Shown: piece after piece, positions 36,829-44,678 of the stretch
How the letters are laid out: every line of letters starts with the position of its first letter
How positions within the stretch are numbered: position 1 is the first letter of the stretch
DNA from: Rhodomicrobium lacus
Lineage (GTDB): Bacteria > Pseudomonadota > Alphaproteobacteria > Rhizobiales > Rhodomicrobiaceae
Assembly: GCF_003992725.1 (NCBI RefSeq)
Contig: NZ_RZNF01000001.1
Span: 1 to 64,000 of the forward strand
Reading direction: 5' to 3'
Length of the DNA: 64,000 nt
Translations under genes and position numbers: made by a program
Notes under the pieces: model-generated
Seen by the model: the letters and a program-made list of their open reading frames with translations, nothing else
Databases searched by the model: none
Told to the model about the DNA's origin: nothing

Positions 36829-37280
36829 TTAAGCTTCCCCCGGCATTGCCGGAGGACACCATCCGTTTCGGTCGATCATTTCGCCCCCAAGCGGCCGTGG
36901 AATGCTTCCAGTTTCACCCAATTGTAACATTCCTTCCGGGGCTTCGCCAGCGTGGCGGTTGGAAACGCTAATAATGTTGCGCCTTTGGCAAAAAATGATT
37001 GCCGTCGGATGCGACAAGGCGGCGCGGAGTGCGAGCGCCATGCGTTCGGACAACTCCGCTCCAGCCTGGCGTTTCGGTCTCAAGAAAATCGACGGCGCCC
37101 GTCGTTCGACAATCCGGATAATAAACAAGTTTCTTCGGGGATCTGAGCCTGCATCATCTGCGCGCTCCATGACAAGCCCGAACGCCAGGTGATCGAACAC
37201 CGGCGCCAAAAGAAATCCCCGACGCAAAAGCGTTGGTGATGGCAGCTGCTCTTCAAGCGAGGAGAGGCCGCCGCAAGTCG
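36829..37280. other. Intergenic region, no supported gene
   Basis: Frames on both strands here lack motifs and are not backed by ribosome binding sites. The ATP-grasp promoter should lie at the left end. The right end runs into two large hairpins. Confidence 0.5.
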
Positions 37281-37358
37281 CTAGTGGAGCGAATTTGACA
37301 TTTGAGTCCCGGTGGCTGCGCGCTCTAGCTCAAATGTCAAATTCAATAGCTCCACTAG
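37281..37358. repeat. Large palindromic element, unit 1
   Basis: The left arm CTAGTGGAGCGAATTTGACA plus TTTGAG (37281-37306) is matched by an inverted right arm (37329-37358) with one four-base asymmetry. The arms begin and end with CTAGTG/CACTAG. The core GACATTTG recurs in the second unit at 37385. No T-tract follows, so it is not a simple terminator. It could be a dispersed intergenic palindrome of the REP type. Confidence 0.65.
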
Positions 37359-37384
37359 AATCATGATGTGGCTCGTGGTCCTTT

Positions 37385-37439
37385 CGATTCCGACATTTGC
37401 TCGCAAGCGTGCTGCAAGCGGATGCAAATGTCGGAATCG
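37385..37439. repeat. Large palindromic element, unit 2
   Basis: Perfect 16-bp arms CGATTCCGACATTTGC (37385-37400) and GCAAATGTCGGAATCG (37424-37439) flank a 23-base loop that itself holds CGCAAGCG/GCAAGCGG repeats. It ends six bases before the ybaB stop codon, which falls in a CACTAG like those that bound unit 1. Confidence 0.7.
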
Positions 37440-37444
37440 GATCA

Positions 37445-37765
37445 CTAGAACAGCTTCAGGCCCGGAGGCAGAGGCAGACCCGCCGTCAGCGCCTGCATCT
37501 TCTCGGCCATGACCTGCTCGGACTTCTGCTTTGCGTCGTTGTGGGCGGCAACGATCAGATCTTCCAGAATTTCGGCTTCCTCCGGCTTGATGAGGCTCGG
37601 ATCGACGGACAGACCGGCCATCACACCCTTGCCGGTGAGCCGCACGCGGACGAGTCCGCCGCCCGAGGTGCCTTCCACCTGCATGGTCTCAAGCTCGGTT
37701 TGAAGCTCGGCCATCTTGGTTTGCAGTTCTTGCGCCTGCTTCATCATCGACATGATGTTTTTCAT
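37445..37765 (-). CDS. ybaB: YbaB/EbfC family nucleoid-associated protein
   Basis: A small DNA-binding protein of 106 residues that forms a pincer-shaped dimer. The N-terminal coiled helix [20 protein letters not shown] and the conserved [20 protein letters not shown] and [17 protein letters not shown] segments are typical. It lies 100 bp downstream of dnaX on the same strand, the classical dnaX-ybaB order; recR does not follow here. Its stop codon lies at the edge of a large palindromic repeat. Confidence 0.95.
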   Translation of the reverse strand: MKNIMSMMKQAQELQTKMAELQTELETMQVEGTSGGGLVRVRLTGKGVMAGLSVDPSLIKPEEAEILEDLIVAAHNDAKQKSEQVMAEKMQALTAGLPLPPGLKLF

Positions 37766-37865
37766 TAGGAAACCTCTCCTTGGTTCGGTTCAGAAGCCTC
37801 GGCCGAAGCCCGGAACCCATTCTTGCTCAACGACCGATCCGCGCCGGACGATCCGCCGGGCGCTC

Positions 37866-39575
37866 TCAATCGAGCTTTCGCACATCCGTTATCTCGGCAT
37901 CCGGGAAATGATGAAGAATGCTCTTCACCGCAGGATGCTTGCGAATCTCTTCCTTGGCCTGCGCCTTTTCGTCCCTCATGCGCGCGCCGAGCGGGGCAAG
38001 CCCGCGCTCCTCCGAGAGCGAAACGATCCAGCGCTCGCCGGTCCAGGCTTGCAGTTTCTTCGCAAGCTCGGGAGCGAGCGACTGCGGCGCGCCTTCGAGA
38101 AGATGCAGTTCAAGAAAGCCAGAGCCGAATTTCACGAGTTCGACCTGTTCTTCAAGCGCGATTTTGAGCTTGATGTCGCGGGTGGCTGCGGCCTCGGCAA
38201 CGATATCCTCGAAAGATCCGAAGCGGGGCGCGGTTTCTTCCGGGGCCTGAACGATGCGCGCGACAGCCTGTGCCCCTTCGTTTCCTCGTGAGGCGATTGC
38301 GCGGGGGCGCGCGGCATCGAAACCGGCGGTCGGCGACGGCGCGCCTTGAGCCGAATCGCGGACTGCGGCTCGTTCGCCACCCTTCAGATCTCCGATGACA
38401 TCGGCGGGTGACGGCAACTGCGCCGTATAGCACATGCGGATGACGAGCATCTCTGCTGCCGCAAAGGGACGCGGCGCGCGCGCAGTCTCATCCAGCCCCT
38501 TGAGAAGCATCTGCCAGGCAACGGCGAGGCGGGGAACCGGAAGCGCCGCCGCGAGACGGTCGGCGCGCGCGCGATCCTCGGCCGACAGGTCCGGCGGATA
38601 GGCGCCCGGAAGCACCTTGAGGCGCGACAGCGCATGCACCGCGTCGGCCGCGTCGGAAATGATCAGTGAAGGGTCAGCGCCCCGCTCGTTCAACGCCCCG
38701 AGTGCCGTGAGCGCGCCCGCCGCATCGCCATCGAAGATGCGCTCCAGCAGATCGAAGATCGCGGCGCGGCCCGAAAGGCCCAGCATGTCGAGCACCGAGG
38801 AGGCGGTGAGGCGGCCTTCGGCCATGGTCAGCGCCTGATCGAGCAGCGACAGCCCGTCGCGCACGGAACCTTCCGCCGCCCGCGCGATCAGCGCCAGCGC
38901 CGCTTCATCGGCGGCGTAGCCTTCCTTTTCGAGGATGTGCGCGAAATGGGCGGAAAGAAGCTCCGGCTCGACTCGGCGCAGGTCGAAGCGCTGGCAGCGC
39001 GACAGGATCGTGACGGGGACTTTGCGGATTTCGGTCGTTGCGAAAATGAACTTCACATGCGGCGGCGGCTCTTCGAGAGTCTTCAGAAGCCCGTTGAAGG
39101 CGGACTTGGACAGCATGTGAACTTCGTCGATGATGAACACGCGGTAGCGCGCCGACGCCGGCTTGTAACGAACCGCCTCGATGATCTCGCGAATGTCGTC
39201 GATGCCGGTGTTGGAGGCGGCGTCCATTTCAAGCACGTCGACATGGCGGCTCTCCATGATGGCCTGACAATGGCGGCCGAGTTCGGCGATGTCGAGCGTC
39301 GGGCGGTCCGGCAGACCGTCGCGCTCGTAATTCAGCGCGCGGGCGAGGATGCGGGCGGTGGTGGTCTTGCCCACGCCGCGAACGCCCGTCAGCATGTAGG
39401 CCTGCGCGATGCGGTCCATCGCGAATGCGTTGCGCAGCGTGCGGACGAGAATGTCCTGACCGATGAGATCGTCTAGCGTGTGCGGACGGTATTTGCGCGC
39501 GAGGACGAGATAGGATTGCGCCTTGCCCGAAACTTCGGAGGTGGGGAGCGCCGAGGCGTTATCGCTGTTGCTCAT
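37866..39575 (-). CDS. dnaX: DNA polymerase III subunit gamma/tau
   Basis: The clamp-loader ATPase of the replicase, 569 residues. It opens with YLVLARKYRPHTLDDLIGQD, then Walker A GVRGVGKTTTARI, VDVLEMDAASNTGIDDIREI, Walker B FIIDEVHMLS and the SRC motif in TILSRCQRFDLRR. The zinc-finger region, normally with four cysteines, is reduced: only one cysteine (GRHCQAIMES) is left before the VDVLEMDAAS segment. The C-terminal tau part is short (about 170 residues). SRP RNA lies upstream and ybaB downstream. Confidence 0.96.
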   Translation of the reverse strand: MSNSDNASALPTSEVSGKAQSYLVLARKYRPHTLDDLIGQDILVRTLRNAFAMDRIAQAYMLTGVRGVGKTTTARILARALNYERDGLPDRPTLDIAELGRHCQAIMESRHVDVLEMDAASNTGIDDIREIIEAVRYKPASARYRVFIIDEVHMLSKSAFNGLLKTLEEPPPHVKFIFATTEIRKVPVTILSRCQRFDLRRVEPELLSAHFAHILEKEGYAADEAALALIARAAEGSVRDGLSLLDQALTMAEGRLTASSVLDMLGLSGRAAIFDLLERIFDGDAAGALTALGALNERGADPSLIISDAADAVHALSRLKVLPGAYPPDLSAEDRARADRLAAALPVPRLAVAWQMLLKGLDETARAPRPFAAAEMLVIRMCYTAQLPSPADVIGDLKGGERAAVRDSAQGAPSPTAGFDAARPRAIASRGNEGAQAVARIVQAPEETAPRFGSFEDIVAEAAATRDIKLKIALEEQVELVKFGSGFLELHLLEGAPQSLAPELAKKLQAWTGERWIVSLSEERGLAPLGARMRDEKAQAKEEIRKHPAVKSILHHFPDAEITDVRKLD

Positions 39576-39686
39576 GTCCCAGATCCGGCAGGCGGACCGT
39601 CATGCGCCCGATCATGGTGCCGCGACGGCGGCATCAAAGCCTTCTGTCGCAGAAGCAACTGCGACGACCGCCAACAACAAGGCGGT

Positions 39687-39712
39687 AAAAGAAAAGCCGC
39701 GAAAGACGGCGG
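39687..39712 (-). terminator. Probable terminator of the SRP RNA
   Basis: On the minus strand CCGC and GCGG pair around CGTCTTTC and are followed by CTTTTCTTTT. It lies directly after the closing stem of the SRP RNA. The stem is short, hence moderate confidence. Confidence 0.5.
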
Positions 39713-39716
39713 TGAG

Positions 39717-39811
39717 AGGCTGGACAGCAACCCGCATCGGATTCGTTAGGGCTGCTTCCTTCCGGACCTGACCCGGTTGGCGAGCGATACGCCTGCGCCA
39801 ACCTCCCGCCC
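39717..39811 (-). ncRNA. ffs: Signal recognition particle RNA (4.5S, small bacterial type)
   Basis: The minus strand carries the highly conserved SRP domain IV: GGTCAGGTCCGGAAGGAAGC followed by AGCCCTAAC, which is diagnostic. The flanking GGGAGGTTGG and CCAGCCTCTC close the hairpin, giving a length of about 95 nt. It binds Ffh for co-translational membrane targeting. Its position just upstream of dnaX is common in alphaproteobacteria. End points are accurate to a few bases. Confidence 0.93.
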
Positions 39812-39812
39812 C

Positions 39813-40850
39813 CTATATCGCCGTTTCGCGCGTCTCTGGCAAGAGGGCTTTGCGTTCAGCCTTGGCCGCGCGCTTTTTTTCGCATTTGCAGCCGGGCCCG
39901 CATGGCGGCTTCTTCGTGCATTTCTGCCTTTTCCGGCGGTCACGGCCATTTTCATCCGTGCGGCTGAGGCTCCTCCAATGGGCTTTCAGCCGTGCGTGGA
40001 ACGCTTTCGGCTTCTCCGCGTAGAGGTGCTTGCCGCGCTCCTTCGCATCGGCCAGCAGCGCGGCCTGCTTCTCATCGATAAACCGCAGAAGCGTATTGAC
40101 GTCGGAAGGCGAGCGAAACACCGCGCGATTTTGCTCGATCATGTCGCGCAACACCGCGAGGTCGTGATGGAGGCCGAGCGCGTCCGAAAGCGTCTTGGCA
40201 AGTTTCGAGCGGGCCTTCGCTTCCCTTGGCCACGCCGTTCTCAGAAGCAGCGTTTGACGCCAATGGCGCTGCACCTGTTTTCGCCACTCGTGGAGATCCT
40301 CGGCGTGTCCGGAAGCGAGCGCTTTCTTCATCGCGCGGCGACCGCGCTTGTATGTTCGCACCGCGGCGCCGAGCAAATCCTTTACGGAAGCGTCGCCGAA
40401 ATCGAACTGGAAGAGACCCGCTTTCGCCTTGGCGACTTCCGCGATGGCATTTCCGATCTTTTCGGAAACCGCCCGCTCCAACGCATTCCCGCGCCTTGCC
40501 TCAAGCCATGAAGACAGATCGGAGAAAAGCCGTTCGTGGGAAGCGTCCGCGAATTCCGCGCGGAGCGTTTCAGCCGCGCCCACGGCCACCTGCGCGTCGC
40601 GGCTGGCGGACAGAAGCCGTCCCGCATGCGAAATCAGCCCCTGCGAGATTCGGGCCGCGTCGCCTCTATCTGCCGTTTTCACGAGAGCGATAAGCGCGCG
40701 GGTACGTTTGAAATGCCGCCGCGCCGCATGGACGGCCGTTTCGTCATGCTCGGCGCCCATGAGCCTTTCAATCGCGGCGTCCAGTTGCTCGCAGCCTACC
40801 GAAGAAACCGATTGGCTCAATGGCTCGAACAGATTTAGGCGATAATTCAC
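39813..40850 (-). CDS. CHAD domain-containing protein
   Basis: A 345-residue protein built on the CHAD helical domain, which binds inorganic polyphosphate through conserved histidines and basic residues. Visible are ETAVHAARRHFKRTRALIAL (the first His-containing repeat), then HEWRKQVQRHWRQTLLLR and ALGLHHDLAVLRDMIEQ (second repeat). The C-terminus ends with an unusual Lys/Cys-rich tail (RQKCTKKPPCGPGCKCEKKR). GTG at 40850 is chosen because it follows the upstream phosphoesterase gene; the much longer frame lies antisense-free inside that gene and is rejected. The start is uncertain. Confidence 0.82.
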   Translation of the reverse strand: MNYRLNLFEPLSQSVSSVGCEQLDAAIERLMGAEHDETAVHAARRHFKRTRALIALVKTADRGDAARISQGLISHAGRLLSASRDAQVAVGAAETLRAEFADASHERLFSDLSSWLEARRGNALERAVSEKIGNAIAEVAKAKAGLFQFDFGDASVKDLLGAAVRTYKRGRRAMKKALASGHAEDLHEWRKQVQRHWRQTLLLRTAWPREAKARSKLAKTLSDALGLHHDLAVLRDMIEQNRAVFRSPSDVNTLLRFIDEKQAALLADAKERGKHLYAEKPKAFHARLKAHWRSLSRTDENGRDRRKRQKCTKKPPCGPGCKCEKKRAAKAERKALLPETRETAI

Positions 40851-40924
40851 TTGAGTATGCTCTGGACGAGGGATTGTTTTTTCAAAATCGGGTTTGCATG
40901 CCAGCTCGTCAAGCGGCTGAAGCC

Positions 40925-41767
40925 CTATGCCGCCTTGAGCATCGGCTCGGGGATCTTTGCCGGTTCGCGTTCGCGGTCGCCCTGACGCCAGTGCAGGATT
41001 TCGATATGCCCATCCGCGTGTTCGGCTATGGCTGTGCAGTTTTCCGTCCAGTCGCCGCAATTCAGATAGCGGACGCCATCGATCAGCCGGTCGGCGGGAT
41101 GGTGGATGTGACCGCACACGACACCGTCGAAGCCGCGACGCTTTGCCTCGCCCGCGAGCGCCACCTCGAACTCGTCGATGAACGCAGCCGCCGCCTTGAC
41201 CCGCGTCTTGACATAGACGGAGAGCGACCAGTGACCGAAGCCGAGCTTGCGCCGCAGAAAGTTCAGCGGACCGTCGCACCACAGCATGAACTCGTAGGAG
41301 CGGTCGCCGAGAAAGCGCAGCCACTTCGCGTAGCGCACAACCACGTCGAACTCGTCACCATGCAGCACGAACAGCTTGCGGCCGTTGGCTGTCGTGTGCA
41401 CGCAATCGCGCGCGATCTCGATGCCGCTGAAGCTCATGCCGCAATAGGCGCGCAGCGCCTCGTCATGATTGCCGGGCACATAGACGATGCGCGTGCCGGA
41501 TTGCATGCGCTCCAGAAGAAGTTGCAGGATTTCGTCGTTGCCGCCGGGCCAGATCACGCCGCGCTTCAGGCGCCAGAAATCGATGATGTCGCCGACGAGG
41601 TAAATCGTCTCGGCGTCGTGGTTTCTCAGGAATTCGATCAGCCCGTCTGTCTTCGCGGCGCGCGTGCCAAGATGCAGATCCGAAAGGAAGAGCGCGCGAT
41701 AACGCTTTTCGCCGAACCGGATCACCGGCGCGTTCCGAAAGAAGCCATGCATCAGCGTGTCCCTCAT
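40925..41767 (-). CDS. Metallophosphoesterase, LpxH-like UDP-2,3-diacylglucosamine diphosphatase family
   Basis: A calcineurin-type phosphoesterase of 280 residues. All metal motifs are present: FLSDLHLGT (D-x-H), VGDIIDFW, PGNHDEALR, LHGDEFD and VVCGHIHHPADR. The family is named for lipid A precursor hydrolysis by LpxH, but many members in bacteria that also have LpxI act on other substrates, so the reaction is not certain. The start may instead be the methionine at residue 6 (41752). The CHAD gene follows on the same strand after about 75 bp and may be co-transcribed. Confidence 0.85.
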   Translation of the reverse strand: MRDTLMHGFFRNAPVIRFGEKRYRALFLSDLHLGTRAAKTDGLIEFLRNHDAETIYLVGDIIDFWRLKRGVIWPGGNDEILQLLLERMQSGTRIVYVPGNHDEALRAYCGMSFSGIEIARDCVHTTANGRKLFVLHGDEFDVVVRYAKWLRFLGDRSYEFMLWCDGPLNFLRRKLGFGHWSLSVYVKTRVKAAAAFIDEFEVALAGEAKRRGFDGVVCGHIHHPADRLIDGVRYLNCGDWTENCTAIAEHADGHIEILHWRQGDREREPAKIPEPMLKAA

Positions 41768-42010
41768 CCCCTTGGCTTACGTTGGAGAGAAAACGGCACT
41801 TGCATTGCAACCGTGTGACAGCCGGACCTTTCGATCGGGCGGCCCACAACGTGCCCGGGTGCGGGCGAGAAAGCCGCAGGCAAGCCTCCTTCCCTGTCCC
41901 GCTTCGCCGCGTGACGCGATCCGCGCGACGCCCCTTGCATCTTGACGCGCGCGCCGTAATTTTGGGCGCAAGCGAAACGCCCGACCCCGCAGAGTCGATC
42001 TGGAGACCGC

Positions 42011-42940
42011 ATGTCCGCCACCGAACCCGATCCGAACGAAGAATTCTACCGGGGCCTCAGAAAGCCCAGCATCGCCGCCGAGATCCTTTCGGAAGCGCTC
42101 CCCTACATGCAGCGCTACGATCAGGCGACCGTCGTGATCAAGTATGGCGGCCACGCGATGGGCGACGCGAAGCTCGCGGAGAGTTTCGCGCGCGACATCG
42201 TCATGCTGGAGCAGGCGAGCGTGAAGCCGGTAGTGGTCCATGGCGGCGGCCCCCAGATCGCGAAGCTTCTGGCGCGCCTCGATATCAAGAGCGAGTTTTC
42301 GGGCGGCCTCCGCGTGACCGATGCCGCCACCGTCGAGGTGGTGGAGATGGTGCTCGCGGGCTCCATCAACAAAGGCATCGTGGCGGAGATCAACGCGCTT
42401 GGCGGCCATGCCTGCGGCATCTCCGGCAAGGACGGCAATCTGATGATTGCGAAGAAGCTCACGCGAACCGAGATCGATCCCGATTCGGCGATCGAGCGCG
42501 TGGTGGACCTCGGCTTCGTCGGCGACCCGGAGGAAGTGAACCCGCGCATCGTGGAGGTTCTCGCGCAGAACGAGATCATTCCGGTGGTCGCGCCCCTGGG
42601 CCTCGCGCGCGACGGCACGACCTACAACATCAACGCCGACACGTTCGCGAGTGCGCTCGCGGGCGCGCTCAAGGCGAAGCGGCTGCTTCTTCTCACCGAC
42701 GTGGCGGGCGTGCTCGACAAGAACAAGAAGCTCATCCATCGCCTCACCGTAAGCCAGGCGCGCGCGATGATCGCGGACGGCACCATCTCCGGCGGCATGA
42801 TCCCGAAGGTGGAAGGCTGCATCAACGTCATCAAGCAGGGGGTGGAAGGCGTCGTGATTCTCGATGGCCGCGTGCCGCATGCGGTGCTGCTGGAGCTGTT
42901 CACCGAGCACGGCGTCGGCACGCTGATCGAGCGGGACTAG
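42011..42940 (+). CDS. argB: Acetylglutamate kinase
   Basis: Phosphorylates N-acetylglutamate in the second step of arginine synthesis. The 309-residue product shows [12 protein letters not shown] (phosphate-binding lysine), [25 protein letters not shown] and [20 protein letters not shown], all standard for ArgB of the hexameric, arginine-inhibited type with an N-terminal helix ([15 protein letters not shown]). ATG at 42011 follows GGAGACCGC. The HAD nucleotidase gene follows on the same strand, as in other Hyphomicrobiales. Confidence 0.96.
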   Translation: MSATEPDPNEEFYRGLRKPSIAAEILSEALPYMQRYDQATVVIKYGGHAMGDAKLAESFARDIVMLEQASVKPVVVHGGGPQIAKLLARLDIKSEFSGGLRVTDAATVEVVEMVLAGSINKGIVAEINALGGHACGISGKDGNLMIAKKLTRTEIDPDSAIERVVDLGFVGDPEEVNPRIVEVLAQNEIIPVVAPLGLARDGTTYNINADTFASALAGALKAKRLLLLTDVAGVLDKNKKLIHRLTVSQARAMIADGTISGGMIPKVEGCINVIKQGVEGVVILDGRVPHAVLLELFTEHGVGTLIERD

Positions 42941-43101
42941 GAGATGAGGCCGGGGCGACCCGGCCTTCTCTTTGCAAGGGGTGCCTGTCGTGCGAGCCGA
43001 AGCTTGACGCGTAGCCGGATCGAGGCAGGCGCACTATATGTGGCGTGCGGGCGCGCGACGCACGCGAAACCGAGAGTGAAGTTTTGTCCGACGAATCATC
43101 C

Positions 43102-43899
43102 ATGCGAGGGAGCGCACGCGTTGCCCACTCTGACGCCCCCGCCATCACGGAGGCGGAAGACGCCGACGCAGCCGCCACAACGCTCGTCGAAGCCGCAGCA
43201 GAAGCGGGCGCGCTCGCCAAGGCCTTCGCCGAGACGCGGCTCTGGATCTTCGACCTCGACAACACGCTCTATCCCGCCGAGTGCAACCTGTTCGCGCAGA
43301 TCGATCAGCGCATGTCGGGCTTCATCCAGAAGCTGCTCGGGCTCGACCACGCGGCGGCGCGGAAGGTGCAGAAGGATCTTTATTATCATTACGGCACCAC
43401 GCTCGCGGGGCTGATGGCCGAATATGGCGTGAAGCCCGAAGAGTTCATGGACTATGTCCACGACATCGACCTCGCGCCGGTCTCACCCATGCCGGAGCTT
43501 GACGCCGCCATCGCGCGCCTCGAAGGCCGCAAGTTCATCTTCACGAACGGCTCGGCGCGCCATGCCGAACGCGTGGCGGCGAAGCTCGGGGTGCTCGACC
43601 GCTTCGACGGCATTTTCGACATCGCGGCGGGCAACTATGTGCCGAAACCGAAGCCGGAGAGTTTCGGCGCCTTCATGCGCTATTGCGAGGGGGGCGACTG
43701 CAAGGCGGCAATGTTCGAGGATCTGCCGCACAACCTCGAAGCGGCGCACGCGCTCGGCATCAAGACGGTGCTCGTCCGCTCGGATTATCTCGACCACCCG
43801 TCGCAGCACGCGCTCGCCGCCGCAACCGCGCTGCCGCCCTACATCCACTACGAGACGGACGACCTCACGCGCTTCCTCGACAGCATCGCGGCGAATTAA
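43102..43899 (+). CDS. HAD-family pyrimidine 5'-nucleotidase
   Basis: A haloacid dehalogenase-superfamily phosphatase of the SDT1/pyrimidine 5'-nucleotidase group. Motif I is WIFDLDNTLYPAECNLF, the fingerprint of the group; motif II is FIFTNGSARHAERVA; motif III/IV lies in PKPKPESFGAF and AAMFEDLPHNLEAAHALG. An acidic, Ala-rich leader of about 40 residues precedes the core. The start is uncertain (GTG 43045, TTG 43084 or ATG 43102); none has a strong ribosome binding site. It lies downstream of argB. Confidence 0.88.
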   Translation: MRGSARVAHSDAPAITEAEDADAAATTLVEAAAEAGALAKAFAETRLWIFDLDNTLYPAECNLFAQIDQRMSGFIQKLLGLDHAAARKVQKDLYYHYGTTLAGLMAEYGVKPEEFMDYVHDIDLAPVSPMPELDAAIARLEGRKFIFTNGSARHAERVAAKLGVLDRFDGIFDIAAGNYVPKPKPESFGAFMRYCEGGDCKAAMFEDLPHNLEAAHALGIKTVLVRSDYLDHPSQHALAAATALPPYIHYETDDLTRFLDSIAAN

Positions 43900-43928
43900 G
43901 GCTGGGCGCTTGCCAACCGATCAAACCG

Positions 43929-44540
43929 TCACGCTTTTGACTTCTTTACAATTTTCTTATCTTGCTTCGGCCAAGAGATTTCACGCCGATAATCAGCGTG
44001 CTCCAATAGCTCCGAAGCTATTTTATGCGCGGGGAATGTAATTAAGACGATCTGAAGCCCAGCCTTGCGCGCATGCTTCATTGCGGGAATACAATCTGTG
44101 TCGCCCGACACCAAGATGATCCGGTCAATTGCCTTGCTGGCAGAGTAAGACGCGATGTCGAGACCGATGCGCATATCCACGCCCTTCTGTTCAAAGTCGG
44201 GCTTGAAATCGTCGTCGTTCAGTTTTTCTGAGATTGGAATAGAGATCGGCTTGAAGCCTCGAAATTTGAGAACGCCGAGCCTTACGGCGAAAAGATCTTT
44301 TTGCGCAAGAATATGAAGCCAACCGTCGGACCCCTTGAATTCTTGCATATCCCCTGAAACCGGTTTTTTATGGCTACCGATATAGGGTGCGCAGTCATAA
44401 TAAAGTACGCGAAGAAGCTCTTCATCGTTTCCAAGGCAGTTATGAGCAACCTTTTCTATAAAGTCTGGATTGTAATGAAAGCCGGAGGCCTTCGCTAAAA
44501 CGCGAATGTGCCCACCATCGATAAATATCGCAACTCTCAT
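43929..44540 (-). CDS. NYN domain (LabA/DUF88-like) protein
   Basis: A 203-residue PIN-like NYN-domain protein, a group of predicted Mg-dependent ribonucleases. Acidic active-site residues appear in AIFIDGGHIRVL, KGVDMRIGLDIASYS and LVSGDTDCIPAMKHARKAG. The C-terminal tail is Lys-rich. The gene is markedly more AT-rich than argB or serS on either side and has AT-rich flanks, so it looks acquired. NYN proteins are found both in housekeeping RNA turnover and in defence-related loci; no partner gene is present here. Confidence 0.88.
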   Translation of the reverse strand: MRVAIFIDGGHIRVLAKASGFHYNPDFIEKVAHNCLGNDEELLRVLYYDCAPYIGSHKKPVSGDMQEFKGSDGWLHILAQKDLFAVRLGVLKFRGFKPISIPISEKLNDDDFKPDFEQKGVDMRIGLDIASYSASKAIDRIILVSGDTDCIPAMKHARKAGLQIVLITFPAHKIASELLEHADYRREISWPKQDKKIVKKSKA

Positions 44541-44678
44541 GAGAGCAACGAATTAAAAGCTCCCAAAGCTGTTGCTTCAGGAGCTTAAGATAAATGCCCG
44601 CCTACGGGCGTGCGGATATATGCCAAATATAGGACATTGCGGCATCCAGTGTCAACATGCTTCGGCGCGCCAGCGCCC

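Noticed and set aside
36829-37227. 132-codon minus-strand frame upstream of the ATP-grasp gene
   Set aside because: Composition and wording look random and plus-strand frames overlap it equally well. No supporting signal.
39813-41324. 503-residue version of the CHAD protein
   Set aside because: The extra N-terminal part runs in another frame through the complete phosphoesterase gene on the same strand; a start near 40850 is far more likely.
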